From the NCBI GenBank assembly GCA_025766275.1, contig JAFKAC010000013.1, forward strand, positions 620,001 through 684,000: a stretch of 64,000 nucleotides of DNA, written 5' to 3'. The notes under the pieces were generated by a model that had not been told where the DNA came from, made no database searches, and saw only the letters and a list, made by a program, of their open reading frames with translations. Positions 31,851 to 43,303 of this stretch are shown piece by piece. The first letter of the stretch is position 1; each line of letters opens with the position of its first letter. The translations under genes and the position numbers were made by a program. The stretch is from Lactarius indigo (taxonomy: Eukaryota > Basidiomycota > Agaricomycetes > Russulales > Russulaceae).

Positions 31851-33302
31851 ATGATGACCGACACCCCAGTATCCGACACCACCCTCATCAACATCCTCAG
31901 CAACCCCCAACTCGAAGCCGCCCTCGAACGAGGGATTGTCACCATCAATCTCACCGACATCCCCCATCTGTCACCACCACCGTCCCCACAGCACGTCACT
32001 ACCACCGCCCCTACTCCCATCGAACGAGAACCCAGGGAACTTACCCCGTCAACACCGGAGGAAGGGCAATACTCTCCAACACCACCCCCGCAGCAACAGT
32101 CGACCCCCCCACCTGAACCACGACCTCAATCACCACCATCCTCCCCATCATCTACACCACCCCCACCTTTAGAACCATTTACCCCGATTCGCGTCCATAC
32201 CCCCGTTGACTACGACCGACCCGACTCCCCTCCTAACGACACAGACGACCCCGGCGCCCCATTCTTTCCAAATACTCCTGGCACCCCCAAGTACTATCCA
32301 TTACAGATCCCGCTACCAGATGGTGGATCTAACCCAGCGAAGTATATCTACTATCGCAAGGGATTCACCAAGGTAGTGGGGACAATGGGTGCGGGACAAC
32401 CCCACTATGGAGAGGAGGTCTACCTCTCATCACTTAGGCCGAACGTCTCGGCACCACCCCTCACAGCGGATCAACTACAATTCTTTGACCCTCACGACAT
32501 CCGCGCCTGTGCTCTAGACGAAACACTCATAGAGCTTAATTCACCTCGTCTCACGGCTGAGATTACTAGGCTGAGAACGGGACTCTTGGCGCTCAAAGAA
32601 CTTGACGAGAAGTGCGAGAAGCTGGAGGAGGACGCACGCAAACTACGAGCAGAACGGCTCACGGTCGACTTGATGCTAGCCAGCACCAAAAGGCGCCTTC
32701 AGTACGCAGGGGCGCTGGCTACCATCGGCAATGAATACGCGCGTATGACGGCCCTACCAGCCCCACTTCGCCACTCCCGTTACGCCATCCCATTTTCCCC
32801 ACGACGCGGAGGACCGTTGGAATTCCCCCGCCTCGCCGACAAACCCCACCGCCGACGCTGCTACCACTGCAACAGCCCCCACCACATCGTACGCGACTGT
32901 CCCACCAGACCGCGACCTGCCTGCCGACATTGCCAAAGCCAGGAACATCAATCCTACCAATGTATATTCCGCCGTGCAGGCATGGTCGAAGAAGTAATAA
33001 CGACCCATCAGGCAGATGAACGTATACGGCAAGCAACAGCTACGGAGGCCACCACTTCCTTTACTGTCCCCGAACCACCGACAATCGCGGCCCATACCCA
33101 AGGAAGGTGGTGTGGGCGATGCTTCCGTACTGATGCCAATCATGACGAGATTCGATGCCCACAATACGAAATGTGTCGCAAGTGTGGCAAGCGCGGACCC
33201 TTCCTCTTTCTCAAAACGCACTACTGCCGACTAGACATCTCTCCGTGGCCCGAGAATGACCTCGATGCTGACATCTACGATCTCGTAGATCCGGAGTCCT
33301 GA
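31851..33302 (+). CDS. ORF3 of element D: Pro-rich, coiled-coil, multi-zinc-knuckle accessory protein
   Basis: 483 residues from ATG 31851, 36 nt after the pol stop. Residues 1-125 are Pro/Thr-rich; about 130-200 hold a conserved block (KYIYYRKGFTKVVGT, GAGQPHYGEEVYLSSLRP); about 215-290 form a likely coiled coil (EITRLRTGLLALKELDEKC); the C-terminal part has CCHC knuckles CYHCNSPHHIVRDC and CRHCQSQEHQSYQC, then a Cys/His-rich block (WCGRCFRTDANHDEIRC, CRKCGKRGP). Not part of a standard Gypsy genome. Homologues are in C (deleted) and H (fused to Pol). A nucleic-acid-binding role is inferred from the knuckles; its job is unknown. Confidence 0.85.
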   Translation: MMTDTPVSDTTLINILSNPQLEAALERGIVTINLTDIPHLSPPPSPQHVTTTAPTPIEREPRELTPSTPEEGQYSPTPPPQQQSTPPPEPRPQSPPSSPSSTPPPPLEPFTPIRVHTPVDYDRPDSPPNDTDDPGAPFFPNTPGTPKYYPLQIPLPDGGSNPAKYIYYRKGFTKVVGTMGAGQPHYGEEVYLSSLRPNVSAPPLTADQLQFFDPHDIRACALDETLIELNSPRLTAEITRLRTGLLALKELDEKCEKLEEDARKLRAERLTVDLMLASTKRRLQYAGALATIGNEYARMTALPAPLRHSRYAIPFSPRRGGPLEFPRLADKPHRRRCYHCNSPHHIVRDCPTRPRPACRHCQSQEHQSYQCIFRRAGMVEEVITTHQADERIRQATATEATTSFTVPEPPTIAAHTQGRWCGRCFRTDANHDEIRCPQYEMCRKCGKRGPFLFLKTHYCRLDISPWPENDLDADIYDLVDPES

Positions 33303-33336
33303 AGTCGAGGCGTCTTCAGACCAAGACGGGGGGTAA

Positions 33337-33903
33337 TGTTACGATTTTCTTGGACTCGTCTCTTCCTTACCATTATTTCCTTCCAACACTATACGAGCCC
33401 TGTACGACTACACGGACTTTACGATTACCCAGTTCCTATCACGCGCCTCGCTTATCGATGTTCTCTTTTGATAAAGCTCGACATGTGCCAGTTTCCGACT
33501 CGTTCCCTCTCACGCGCGACCCCGCGTGATTCTCCTTCATTCTCGATATATCCCTGCTTTGTTCCCTTTATGTTCACCCCTTTCTTCCTCGACTTGGCGA
33601 TGGCGCCATCTGTTTGTGATGGCCATACAGTACGATTTCTATTTAACCCTAGTCATACCTAGCTTGTACGGTAGACTAGACTTCTTGTGTAATACTACAC
33701 TCGTCTACGAGAAGTCCCCTTGTCTCCCGAACCTCGTTTTCGCTAGGCCTTCGAGTCTTAGCCTTCCCCTACAGTCCAAGTGACACACGTCCTTGTGACT
33801 CTTGTGCACCATCTTTGCTGAAGTCAAGCCTTCAAGCTTTGACTACCGAACGATCAACTGACTTAGTACAGGTCGTACTCAACGCCCCTGTAGTGGCATT
33901 ACA
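33337..33903 (+). repeat. 3' LTR of element D
   Basis: 567 bp, same length as the 5' LTR. Preceded by the purine tract AGACGGGGGGTAA (33324-33336). Confidence 0.93.
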
Positions 33904-34708
33904 GTTATGAATTCTGTCAGTTTCTCCATTTCCGGTATTGTAAGTGGATATACTTTGCAGTCCATTGTTTCCAGGGCGTTCGGGATTAGATCAATAGTGT
34001 GGTCCCATGGTCGTGATGGGGGAAAGCGCTGAGATGCTTCCTCACTAAAGACCTTCTGATGTCGGCGGTATTCTTCTGGGACCATTTCTTCAAAGGTCCT
34101 TTGGGGTTTCTTCGCCGCTTCTTGCTGTGCTAATTCGGATGCGGTAGTTGTCTTTCGTAGTTTGATGTGGGGGTTGACCTCGTTCTCCAGTTGTTCCCAA
34201 GCCAGTTCGTCCAGTTGGTACGTCTCCAATGCCTTAATGGTTGCTTCTAAAGGCATGGCTTCGTCGGACAGGTGTAGGCTGGTAATGACTACTGGTTGAA
34301 ATTCTTCATCGAGCGTGGCATCCCGCCAGTGAAACTTGGGTTCGAAGGCTGTGAACCAGGGGTATCCTAGTATGACCTTGTCGTTTCCTAGGTCGGTAAT
34401 AAGGAATCGGAGATTTTGGGTCTTCCCTCCTGTTTTGACGGTAAGGTCTGTGAAGGACTTGATTTCTCCTCCTTGATTGTGCGTTCCATCTACGTTCCAT
34501 ATCTTGATGGGTCTTTCAGTGGCCAACCAGGCAATTTTAAGTCGTTTTAGGAGATTTGCGCTTATGAAATTGTCGGTTGCGCCTGAATCCACGAGGACAT
34601 TTCGTTCAGCCATCGCATGAGCAGATTTGAAAAATACTGGAATTCGCATGGATCGGAATCTGCTATTGTACACGCTAAGTTTTAGTGCTCTAGCCCAGGC
34701 CGCCGGGT

Positions 34709-36352
34709 TCAAGCGTTCAGAAAATCCTTCTTCTGCCCAAAGAGTTTATCCACCATCAGTTCTCGTACTTCGGGAGTTTGGGCAAACAAGGCCGCTACTT
34801 GGGCATCAGCTTGTTCTTCATTTGAGAGAGGGCGTGACGCGGTCATCGAAATGGTGGCGGTGGTTGGGGTAGGGTCGCCAGTACTCGTAGTTTTGGCAGT
34901 GACGGTTTGTTTCTGGGGACAGAACCTGGAGATGTGTCCTTGTCCTCGGCATCGGAAGCATCTTCCTTCTTTCTGGAGTTGCTTCTTTTCGTCGTCTGTT
35001 ATTGCTGCTCTGGCGCGAGTGCGGCCGATATCCATCGCGTTCGGGTCTTTAGTTTTGTTAAGGGCGTTTAGCCATTGGTCGCGAGAGGCCCCCCCCTTTC
35101 TGTCTGTTCTTCCTTTAGTGAGCCTATCCTTGAGCAGAAGATATTCCGCTTGTTGGAGTGTGACCGCTGTTTTCCAGTCGTCCCAGTCTACAGGGTGATG
35201 GAATTTGATTGCGTTTATGACCAACGCGTTTGGGAGTCCTTTCTGGAAGATTTCCAGGGTTGTTGCTTCGTCCTTATTGTACCCTGCTTTGTTTGCCAAG
35301 TTGGAGAACTTGGCTATATACGTGTCGATATCTTCTTTGTCCATTCGTAGACTTTGAATGGCGTGGCGAGCCTTTTGTTGTTGTGTGGTGTCTGTGTAGG
35401 CTTGGATGAACCTTGTTTCGATGGTGTTCCACAAGTTTTCGGCATTTATGGCTACTCCTCCCGCTAGTTGGTCAGCTAACCACTGTATTTGTTCTTCGAC
35501 CCAGTCGTCCACCAATGGTCCTCGGATATATGAGAGGAGAGTCATGGCGCGAGAGTAGGGAAGGGTTAGTTGTTGGACGTTTGGATTCATTCCGCGATAG
35601 AGCGCGAAGGCGTTGAGGAAGGCTCTACTGGCTTCTCGGTCCCCGGTGAACTCTGGTGGGGGGTTTCCTCCAAGTCATCCATTCGGTGGGGGAGGTCCTC
35701 TGGCAGCGGGACCTGCTGCTGCTCTGCCGCCTCCACCTCCAGGTGCACCGCCTCTGCCTCCAGGCGCACCGCCTCCACCTCCAGGCGCACCACCTCCATG
35801 ATGGCTTCCTGCGCCTCCCGCAATGCCTCCTCCACTTGTCGACATACTTCCTCCCACAGAATGTCCTCCACCACCTGTAGGATTCGTTGTTGAGGAACCT
35901 GCAGCTGGTTGCGAGGTGGTGAGGGTGGTGGAGAGTTGGGTGGCGGACATGTTGGCATACGATGCGAAATCTACGGGTCGTTGGATGGTAGGTGTGAGCG
36001 TTGGGTTATCTAAGTCGGGTTTGGAAGATGGTTCTTCAATATCGGAGTCAGCTTTGATGGCGCTGATTTGTCCTTTTCCTGGGCCTAGACCTAAGTGTGC
36101 GGGGACGGGTTTATAGGAGTACCAGGAATGCTTTGAGTCGGAGTAGGCAACGTAGGCCCAGATATGTTGATCTTCGATGTATTCGATTGGTTCGTATGTG
36201 AGTTTATTGGGGTCGTAGACGTAGTACCCTTCGTCGTGTGGGGTGTTCCTCCAAAGAGCAGTTCCTTTGATAGAAGGTCTTAGGTCATCGTGAGGATGCC
36301 GCTCCAGGTACTCTTTGACGAATTGTGTTCGGCTTCGGCTGGTGAGAGCCAC
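34709..36352 (-). pseudogene. gag of element C, one nonsense codon
   Basis: Minus-strand frame from GTG 36352 (same ACA-GTG-G context as element D) to TGA 34709; about 547 residues and closely similar to the Gag of D, with zinc knuckle CFRCRGQGHISRFC. One in-frame TGA at 35675-35677 replaces the CGA found in D (PNGRLGG). The Gly-rich tract has fewer GAPGGGG units than in D. Confidence 0.88.
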
Positions 36353-36370
36353 TGTGGAGACTAGACTTAA

Positions 36371-36959
36371 TGTAACGCCACTACAGGGGCGTTAAGTACG
36401 ACCTGTACCAAGTCAGTCAGTTGGTCGGTAGTCCAAGCTCACAGGCTTGACTTCAGTAGAGATGATGCACAAGAGTCACAAGGACGTATATCACTTGGAC
36501 TATAGAGGGAGGCTAAGACACGAAGGTCGAGCAAAGGTCGGGATCGCGAGATGAGGGACTTCGCGTAGACGAGTGTAGTATTACACAAGAAGTCTAGTCT
36601 ACCGTACAAGCTAGGTAGCACTGGGCTTAAATACGCGAGTTGTCGTACCGTACGAATGAGGGCGTAATGCCGTTCCTCCTTGGAGAACAAAAGGTGGGAC
36701 ATAATGGGAACAAAGGTCATACGTATCAAGAACAAAGGAGAATCATGCGGGTCCGTGCGTGAGTGAGAAGTGAACGGAAACTAGCACATGTTGAGCTTTA
36801 TTGGAAGATAACAACGATAAGCAAAGCGCGTGATAGGAACCGGGTGAACATAATGTCTGCGTAGTCATACAGGGCTCGTAGTGTAAAGGTAGGGGTTGAA
36901 TAAAGCAAGGAAAGAACGAGTCCAACGAAAGGAATATGATGTGAACGAAAGTTATGACA
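36371..36959 (-). repeat. 5' LTR of element C
   Basis: 589 bp. Contains AAGTCTAGTCT on the plus strand near 36589-36599, complementary in the element's orientation to its PBS at 36358-36368, as in element D. Confidence 0.92.
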
Positions 36960-39891
36960 CCTGCGAAATTGGAGGCCACTACTCGCAGGAGCTCCACACA
37001 AAATCAAAATTTACTCAGACCACCTCAACCTACAGTACTGGAAGTCACCGCAGAAAATCAGCAGACGGGTCGCAAGGGAAGTACTCGAACTTTCCGAATA
37101 CGACTTCGAAATTCACCACATCAAGGGAAAGAACAACGGTAGGGCAGACGCCCTGTCGAGACGTCCAGACTACGACCAAGGGGCGAGCGACAACACCGAA
37201 GTAGTCGTCCTCCCGCCTGAAGTCTTCATAAGAGCTCTCAATGTCGCACGCTCTTTCATCGCGAACCCAAACCTGCTGCAACCGCGTCATCAACAAGACA
37301 ACGAAGTGATCAAAATGTGGGTGGAACCCCATTGCCTCAAGAAGATAGAAGGAGAATGGTATAAGGATGGCAGGTTCGTGATAACCGGACCCACATCGAC
37401 GTACCGCGTGCTAATACACGATCACCACGACCTACCAATACACGGCCACCCGGGGATCGCGAGAACGCAACGGATCCTAGAAAGGCACTACTGGTGGCTG
37501 CGATTACGAAGGGACATATACGAATACGTGCAAGGCTGCGTGGAATGTCAACGAAACAAAGTAAACACGAGGCCTATACGAGCAGCACTGCATCCTATTA
37601 CGCCGGTGCTGGACGCCACACCCTTCCAGACAGTTGCCATGGACTTTATTACCAAACTCCCGCTGTCCAAAGGATATGACAGCATACTAACCGTCACAGA
37701 CCACGACTGTAGCAAAGCCTCTGTCTTCATTCCCTGCCGAGAAGAGATAACGGCGGAAGAAACGGCAGCCTTGTACATCACCCATATATTCAGACGCTTC
37801 GGATTACCGCGCAAATGTATCAGTGACCGGGACCCCCGATTCGCATCAAAGTTTACCAGGGAGATCTGCCGTATTTTGGGCATTCAACAGAACATATCCA
37901 CGGCATATCACCCACGTACGGATGGGCAGTCCGAACGTACCAACCAGTGGCTTGAACAGTACCTACGCTTCTGGGTGAACAAAAGGCAAGACAATTGGAC
38001 TGCTTATCTGCCAATCGCCGAATTCGCGCATAACAATTGGCCGCACGAGCACACGAAGCAATCGCCATTCCAGCTCTTAATGGGGTACAACCCGCAAGTG
38101 GACTGGACAGATAAACCATCCCCTCTTCCCCAGGTAACGGCACGGTTGACGCAACTAAAAGAGGCTAGAGAGGACGCCCAACGTCTCATGAAGAAGGCCC
38201 AAGAGGCGTGGATCCACAACAAAGATACGCCCAAGTTCAAGATAGATGACCTCGTGTGGCTAGAAGGCAAGCACCTTCAAACCAATCAGCCCACAGCGAA
38301 ATTGGCGGCGCGACGCCACAGACCTTTTCGAGTGACACAGGTGATGTCCCCTTACAACTATCGATTGGAACTTCCCATGCAGTGGAGCATTCACCCAGTG
38401 TTTCACATCGATCTACTCACGCCGTACAAACAAACCCTGCTTCATGGAGAAAACTTCACACGACTGCTGCCCGAACTGATTGACGGAGAGGAAGAGTATG
38501 AGGTCGAGGCTATTCTAGACTCCCAGCACTTTGGCAGAGGAAGACGTCTTCAGTACCTTGTCAAATGGAAGGGGTACCCAGACTCGGAGAACCAGTGGGT
38601 CAACAAAGAAGACATCTTTGCGCCTGACGCCCTTTGTCTATACCAGGAAGTACAAGCACACGGGAGAATGGTTAAAACAGGCAATATGCAGACAAGGGAA
38701 AGTTATCCCCTCTTCCTTCGCTCCTCCATCACTACTCTCATGCCCACTTCTCCCCTGCAACATGTCACCCAAGCAGCACTCCTCGACTCCCTCGCAAACG
38801 ACGCCCACGCCCTCCTGGAGGACGACACCGAAACTGAGGTTCCCAACACCCAACTCACACCATGGACTCCTCTCCAGCCACAAGAGAGCCCTATCACCGC
38901 GCAAGAATGGGCGAATGTCATCTCTCGATTCCCAGACCCCACGCAACTCCCTGACGACGACGAACATGCCGTCGTCCACGTCTTCCGAAACGAAGCCGGT
39001 GAGCGAGAGCCCATCGCTGCCATTCCCCCAAGCGACGACCTCATCGGTGTTCGCGGAGTTTTCCCGAGCAACGACGAGCGTTCAAGCTCTCCTGGAGTAC
39101 GAGTTGGACGGTTGGAGGAGAGTAGCAGCGGAGTGGCAGAAGGAACAGTTAGACTCAGCCGTGGCCCGACTGAGGGAGATGCGAGAGCGGCGGCAGCGAT
39201 GGCGGCAGCTGAGGCTGGCCATGACGACGCAGATTACTACCTGGCGAGACACCCCTTTTTACAAACAAAGCGCGATGCTGACAATCCCCTCATCACACCC
39301 TGGCTTGTCTACACCGACAGGTCCCCCATGTATCGAGGACGTGTGCGAGTTCCGGGCGTCGCCGAACATCGCCTGTTCACCGCCGCTGACGACCCCGCGC
39401 ACGTTATTGCGCCTGAGGGGTTCAGGGCGAATCAACGACCCCATTACATTCAATACCCCATCACTGGGCCAGATGGAGTAGAGAGGGACGTGTTGCATGT
39501 CCAGATTATCGGAGGGGCAGATCCCATTATACTAGGGGTCATACCGGGCTCGCCACACGTGTATGGTAAGCCCTTCTACGCCGAGCCGCACGTATCGGCC
39601 GCTCTCCGCCCCCAGTACCCGCACGAAGATCTCGTCATCTTCGCGACCGACAAGATCACGGACTGCGCCCTCAACCGCATTAACGACGAGTCCCTCACCA
39701 CTGAGGTCACACGCTACTGCGCGGTGAGTTTCGAACTTGACCGACTCCAAGTGCGCGTGAGTCAACTCCGCGTGATGATCGAGTGCGCGCAGGACGACAA
39801 GCGCAACTCCATCTATCGACTGGAGCGCGCCACAGCACTAGAGAGGATCGCCGACGAACAGCGAGATTGGCCGCCGAGGGACTTCCGGTGA
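36960..39891 (+). pseudogene. pol of element A, 3' part (RNase H, integrase, chromodomain, 3' extension)
   Basis: Continues the frame cut at 20657: RNWRPLLAGAPHK, integrase with MDFITKLPLSKG, ISDRDPRFAS and GQSERTNQW, then chromodomain LVKWKGYPDSENQWV. About 450 more residues follow in the same frame. These include GSPHVYGKPFYAEPHVSA and a likely coiled coil (INDESLTTEVTRYC, FELDRLQVRVSQLR). They correspond to the middle of ORF3 in element D but lack the zinc knuckles. No stop in this half; the gene is broken only by element C. Confidence 0.88.
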
Positions 39892-39922
39892 GCCTGGGGT
39901 CTCACGCTAAAAAGAGGGGTGA

Positions 39923-40445
39923 TGTTACGTTTTGACTCACGTGGTTGGACCCTTACTATACTGGTTGCAACTACAGTGGTAAGGTATATTAGTTGCGGAC
40001 TTACTTACGGTGATATGGCAGTGCGATAGGAGATACAGGTACGATAGCTGACTGATGACCGACACCACTAGTACGGGTACTAGTAGTATTAGGGTTCGAG
40101 ATACTTATGCGATACGTCAGACGCTACTTACTGTGACTCATAGCAGCGCTTCTAAGCCTGCTCGTTTGTGTATTTAAACTGTCTTGTGAAGACCAAGATA
40201 CGCCATCTTGGTCTTCTTGAATCATCACTTCTCTTCTCTTCCTTCTCAAAGTCTCGCCTCTATTCTATTTCTGCCTTCAGAGTAACCAACTTCATTCGCA
40301 ACTGCATAAGCTTGCCAGTGTACCTTCACATATTCACTAAGGCAAGGACTTGGACCTTCGCGTCTTCAAGCCGACGGATTATTACACCGCTAAGTTGTTA
40401 CCGCCATTTGAGCTCAAGTCGAGCTAACGTCGTGACGGCGTTACA
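39923..40445 (+). repeat. 3' LTR of element A
   Basis: 523 bp; preceded by the purine tract AAAAAGAGGGGTGA and followed by the target duplication ATGAG at 40446-40450. Confidence 0.93.
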
Positions 40446-40450
40446 ATGAG

Positions 40451-40715
40451 CGTATAAGAGAATGAACTCGCTATGGGCTCCCTGAAGGTTGCTGCTGTAG
40501 TATCTGTGGTATAGAGCTATTTATGTGCTGCCGCTTGCCGACCAAATCCGCACCTTGCCACTTTTCCCTCGCTGACCGTCCACCTTACTCTCCTGCCTTA
40601 AACCCACACCAGTTTGATCCACTCTTCTCTGGGGTGTCGCCTTACCAACCCTAGGTGCTGCTTTGCCTATTCGCACCATGGCCACACTTGTGATTCTGCT
40701 CGGCCGCTCCAGTAT
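40451..40715 (-). pseudogene. Fragment of element G between elements A and E
   Basis: Assigned to G by position: it lies between the A target site and the E insertion, and joins on the minus strand to the gag fragment at 49088-49286 (AATREEVQ then YWSGRAESQVW). Downstream of that the frame is broken. No domain recognised; the assignment is inference. Confidence 0.45.
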
Positions 40716-41234
40716 TGTCATGTTTTGACTAAAGACCCTTACTGTACCAGTTGCAACTACGGCGGTAAGGTAGATTAGTTGCGGACTTACTTATGGTGAT
40801 ACGGCAGTATGATAGGAGATACGACACAATAGCTGACTGAAGACCGATGCCACTAATACTGGTACTCGTAGTATTAGGGTTCAAGATGTTTCTGCGATAC
40901 GTTGGACGCTTTACTACTGTGACTCATAGCAGCGCTTCTAAGCCTGCTCGACTTGTATTTAAACTGGCTTGTGAAGACCAAGATACGCCATCTTGGTCTT
41001 CTTGAATCGTCACTTGTTTCCTCTTTCATCTCTCAAGTCTCTTCTCTATCTCTTCTCAACGTTCTGTGTCCAACTCCGCTTGCAACAAGTATAAGTCAGC
41101 AAAGATTTGCCGGTGTACCTCCACGTATTCACTGAGGCAAGAATACGGACCTTTGTGTCGTCATATCAGGATTATTGCTAAGTTGTTATCGCCACACCGC
41201 GCTCAAGTCGAGCTAACGTCGTGACGACGTTACA
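40716..41234 (+). repeat. 5' LTR of element E
   Basis: TGTCATG to GACGTTACA, TATTTAA at 40956-40962, self-primer ATCTTGGTCTT at 40990-41000, matching the PBS at 41237-41247. Differs from the 3' LTR at a dozen or so sites, nearly all CpG transitions. Confidence 0.9.
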
Positions 41235-41252
41235 TTAAGACCAAGATACATC

Positions 41253-43303
41253 GTGGCCGTAACAACAAGAGATCAGTGGACGAGCTTCCGTCCTTATTCG
41301 CTCCCAAGATGAGGAGAATGCAACGTCCCTACGCGCTTTTTACAAGCTGCCAATTGGAGGGAAAGACAAGAAGAAACCGGATATTTTGTGGAGTTCAACG
41401 GACCTGTTAGGTTCCGGCCAGTTGAGTTTAACTTTGATCATTTGTGTTGGACAGAAGTTACGTGGAACCCCATAGACTCTCAGTGGGACGTCGTACGACC
41501 AGCCGGACCCAGATATCACTGCGACATTGACACACGAGAACTCAATAGCCGAGCAGACTGGGGACCAATTGACAGGCAGGTGCAAGAACACACAACCAGA
41601 GAAGCCGTGTCCGAGGGAACAGACCAAACCCAGGACGAAGACGAAGACGGGCGACAGCTGGACCAAACCGAAAGTAGTGGAGGAGCAGTACAAGACTTGC
41701 TCATCGAACAAGCTGAGTCCGCCCATATCACAGAGCCAGAGCCTATTCACATACGATCACCAGCCATTATGGCCACAATAACACAAGCAATGGAAGAAGT
41801 TGCATTGGAAGAATCACGCGCAATACGAGCAGAGGCAGTAGAAGTACTAATGCCTATCAACCCAGAAACGGGAGTGCGAATGACAGCAGACGACGCGGCA
41901 ATATTCCAGGCAATAGGGTCCGATAGAGGCGACCCTCCATCCGGAAGGCGACCAGCGCTAGAATTACCACCAGGAGTGGGAGGACCAGATTATGACCCAC
42001 CGCCACCACCAGGGGGAGGAATCCCTTTCGATCTACAAAGAACCAAACCACCGCAAAGACCACCAGCTGGACCACCAGGAGGAGGTGGCGGTGGTGGAGG
42101 AGGAGGTGGCAGAGGAGGGGATGCCGGAGGAGGGCATCACGGCGAGAAACTCACTGGCGAGCCCCCTTCAATTTTTGACGGAGACAGACTTAAAGTGGAC
42201 CAGTTCCTAACACAGTGGCATGTCTACTGGGGCATGAACTTGGACACCCCCATCATGCAAAACGACTATAGGAGATGCCTCCTATTCCTGTCCTACATCA
42301 AAGGAGGAGCAGTCAGTGAATGGGTCCTATCCTTCCTGAACTGGCTCAACCGGCAAATACAATGAGGAATCAGCCCCTACACTCGGGAACTATGGGACGC
42401 CGTGGCCGACGGCTTCAGCCAGCGATTCGAAAATATGCTGGAAAGAGAACAAGCGCAAGCCATATTAAGAAAAGGCTTCAAGATGACGGGAGAGGACATT
42501 GACAAGTACGTCAATGATTTCGAACAGCTCGCACGGAAGGCTCATTACCACCTAAATGAACCACAAACCATCAACCTTTTCACGTCGGGGTTGCCCAAGG
42601 AACTGTTCAAAAATGTGTTTCAGTTCGACGACCCAACTACATTCTATGACTGGAAGAGGGCCGTCCTCAAGCGACAAAAGAACTACATACACCTCAAGGC
42701 GAGGCTCAATGAGTACAAAAATACGACAGCACCACAGAAGAAGCAAAGCAGCAACGCCAGATGGACACTCCCGCAGAATTTACCGCAAACCAACCCATGG
42801 GCGATGGACACATCTGCAGACCACGCCAAGGTGAGACTTGCTGGGTCAGAAGACATCGACTTCAACAAACTGCCCCATACGTGGTCCCCACCTCCGTTTC
42901 CGCCCAGGGGAGGACCCGGGGCCAGAGGATGAGGATGGGGAGGATCTCGAAGGGATCTAAGGAACGTCCTTTGTTATAACTGTAACGCCCCGGGACATCT
43001 CTCACGAAATTGTCCATATCCGCGACCCCAAAGGCAGTGGCAGAACGCTCCCTCCAGCAGTAGGATGACCAAGACTACATGGTACCCCCAAGGGCTGGTA
43101 TTGCAATATGAACCATCACTACCCGGCTACACGTCGCCACCGGTCAGCGCAACACCCGCACCACAAATCAATGCGGCCACTACCACGAAAACCGCTGGAG
43201 AACAAGCAAAAGAATGGCTTACCCAGGTGGCCAATAGCACAGATGAGGTGAAGGACCTCATACTTCAAGATCTGTGGGGAAAAGAGGGTTTTCGGGACGC
43301 CTG
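41253..43303 (+). pseudogene. gag of element E, several nonsense codons
   Basis: Starts GTG GCC at 41253 like element A. It keeps the capsid segment FDGDRLKVDQFLTQWHVYWG and knuckle CYNCNAPGHLSRNC, but has TGA codons near 41311, at 42363 and at 42930, among others. Ends GKEGFRDA with the same -1 overlap into pol as A. Confidence 0.82.

Larger units (their letters stand above)
26014..33903 (+). mobile_element. Element D: apparently intact Ty3/Gypsy chromovirus with a third ORF
   Basis: 7890 bp, two 567-bp LTRs, flanked by GTTAT (26009-26013 and 33904-33908) inside element C pol. Order: LTR, self-priming PBS, gag (26599-28284), pol (28281-31814), ORF3 (31851-33302), purine tract, LTR. No premature stop in any frame. 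The LTRs differ at six sites by eye, all CpG transitions. This is the best candidate for a recently active element in the window. Confidence 0.95.
22141..34712 (-). pseudogene. pol of element C, split by element D and an LTR
   Basis: Three minus-strand blocks: 33904-34712 (protease LVDSGATDNFI to KLTEFIT), 25088-26013 (RT with YMDDILIA, start of RNase H with DASSYALGAV) and 22141-23949 (rest of RNase H, integrase zinc finger, MDFIVKLPTSKG, ISDRDPRFAS, GQSERTNQW, chromodomain LVKWKGFPPSDNTWEP). The blocks are continuous once element D (TSD GTTAT) and the LTR at 23950-25087 (TSD TAGAA) are removed. I saw no stop in the joined frame, so its loss of function is due to the insertions. Confidence 0.9.
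20658..36959 (-). mobile_element. Element C: Ty3/Gypsy chromovirus inserted in element A pol
   Basis: 589-bp LTRs at 20658-21246 and 36371-36959, flanked by CCTGC (20653-20657 and 36960-36964). Removing it restores AIVKAL-RNWRPLLAGAPHK in element A. Minus orientation: PBS and gag lie to the left of the right-hand LTR. It is itself interrupted by element D and by the LTR at 23950-25087. Apart from those insertions its pol frame is open. The LTRs differ at four sites by eye, all CpG transitions. It belongs to the same family as D (LTR-2). Confidence 0.93.
15657..40445 (+). mobile_element. Element A: Ty3/Gypsy chromovirus, split by nested insertions
   Basis: Two 523-bp LTRs (15657-16179 and 39923-40445) are flanked by the same 5-bp duplication ATGAG (15652-15656 and 40446-40450), so all 24.8 kb is one insertion. 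After removing the nested solo LTR (18187-18804) and element C (20658-36959 plus one TSD copy), about 7.9 kb remain: LTR, PBS, gag, pol with chromodomain, 3' extension, purine tract, LTR. The LTRs differ at 16 sites by my count, all CpG transitions. It inserted into element G. Confidence 0.93.

Noticed and set aside
40521..40721. Basic 66-codon minus-strand ORF as a separate gene
   Set aside because: It crosses the edge of the element E LTR and lies in the broken tail of element G; no evidence of an independent gene.
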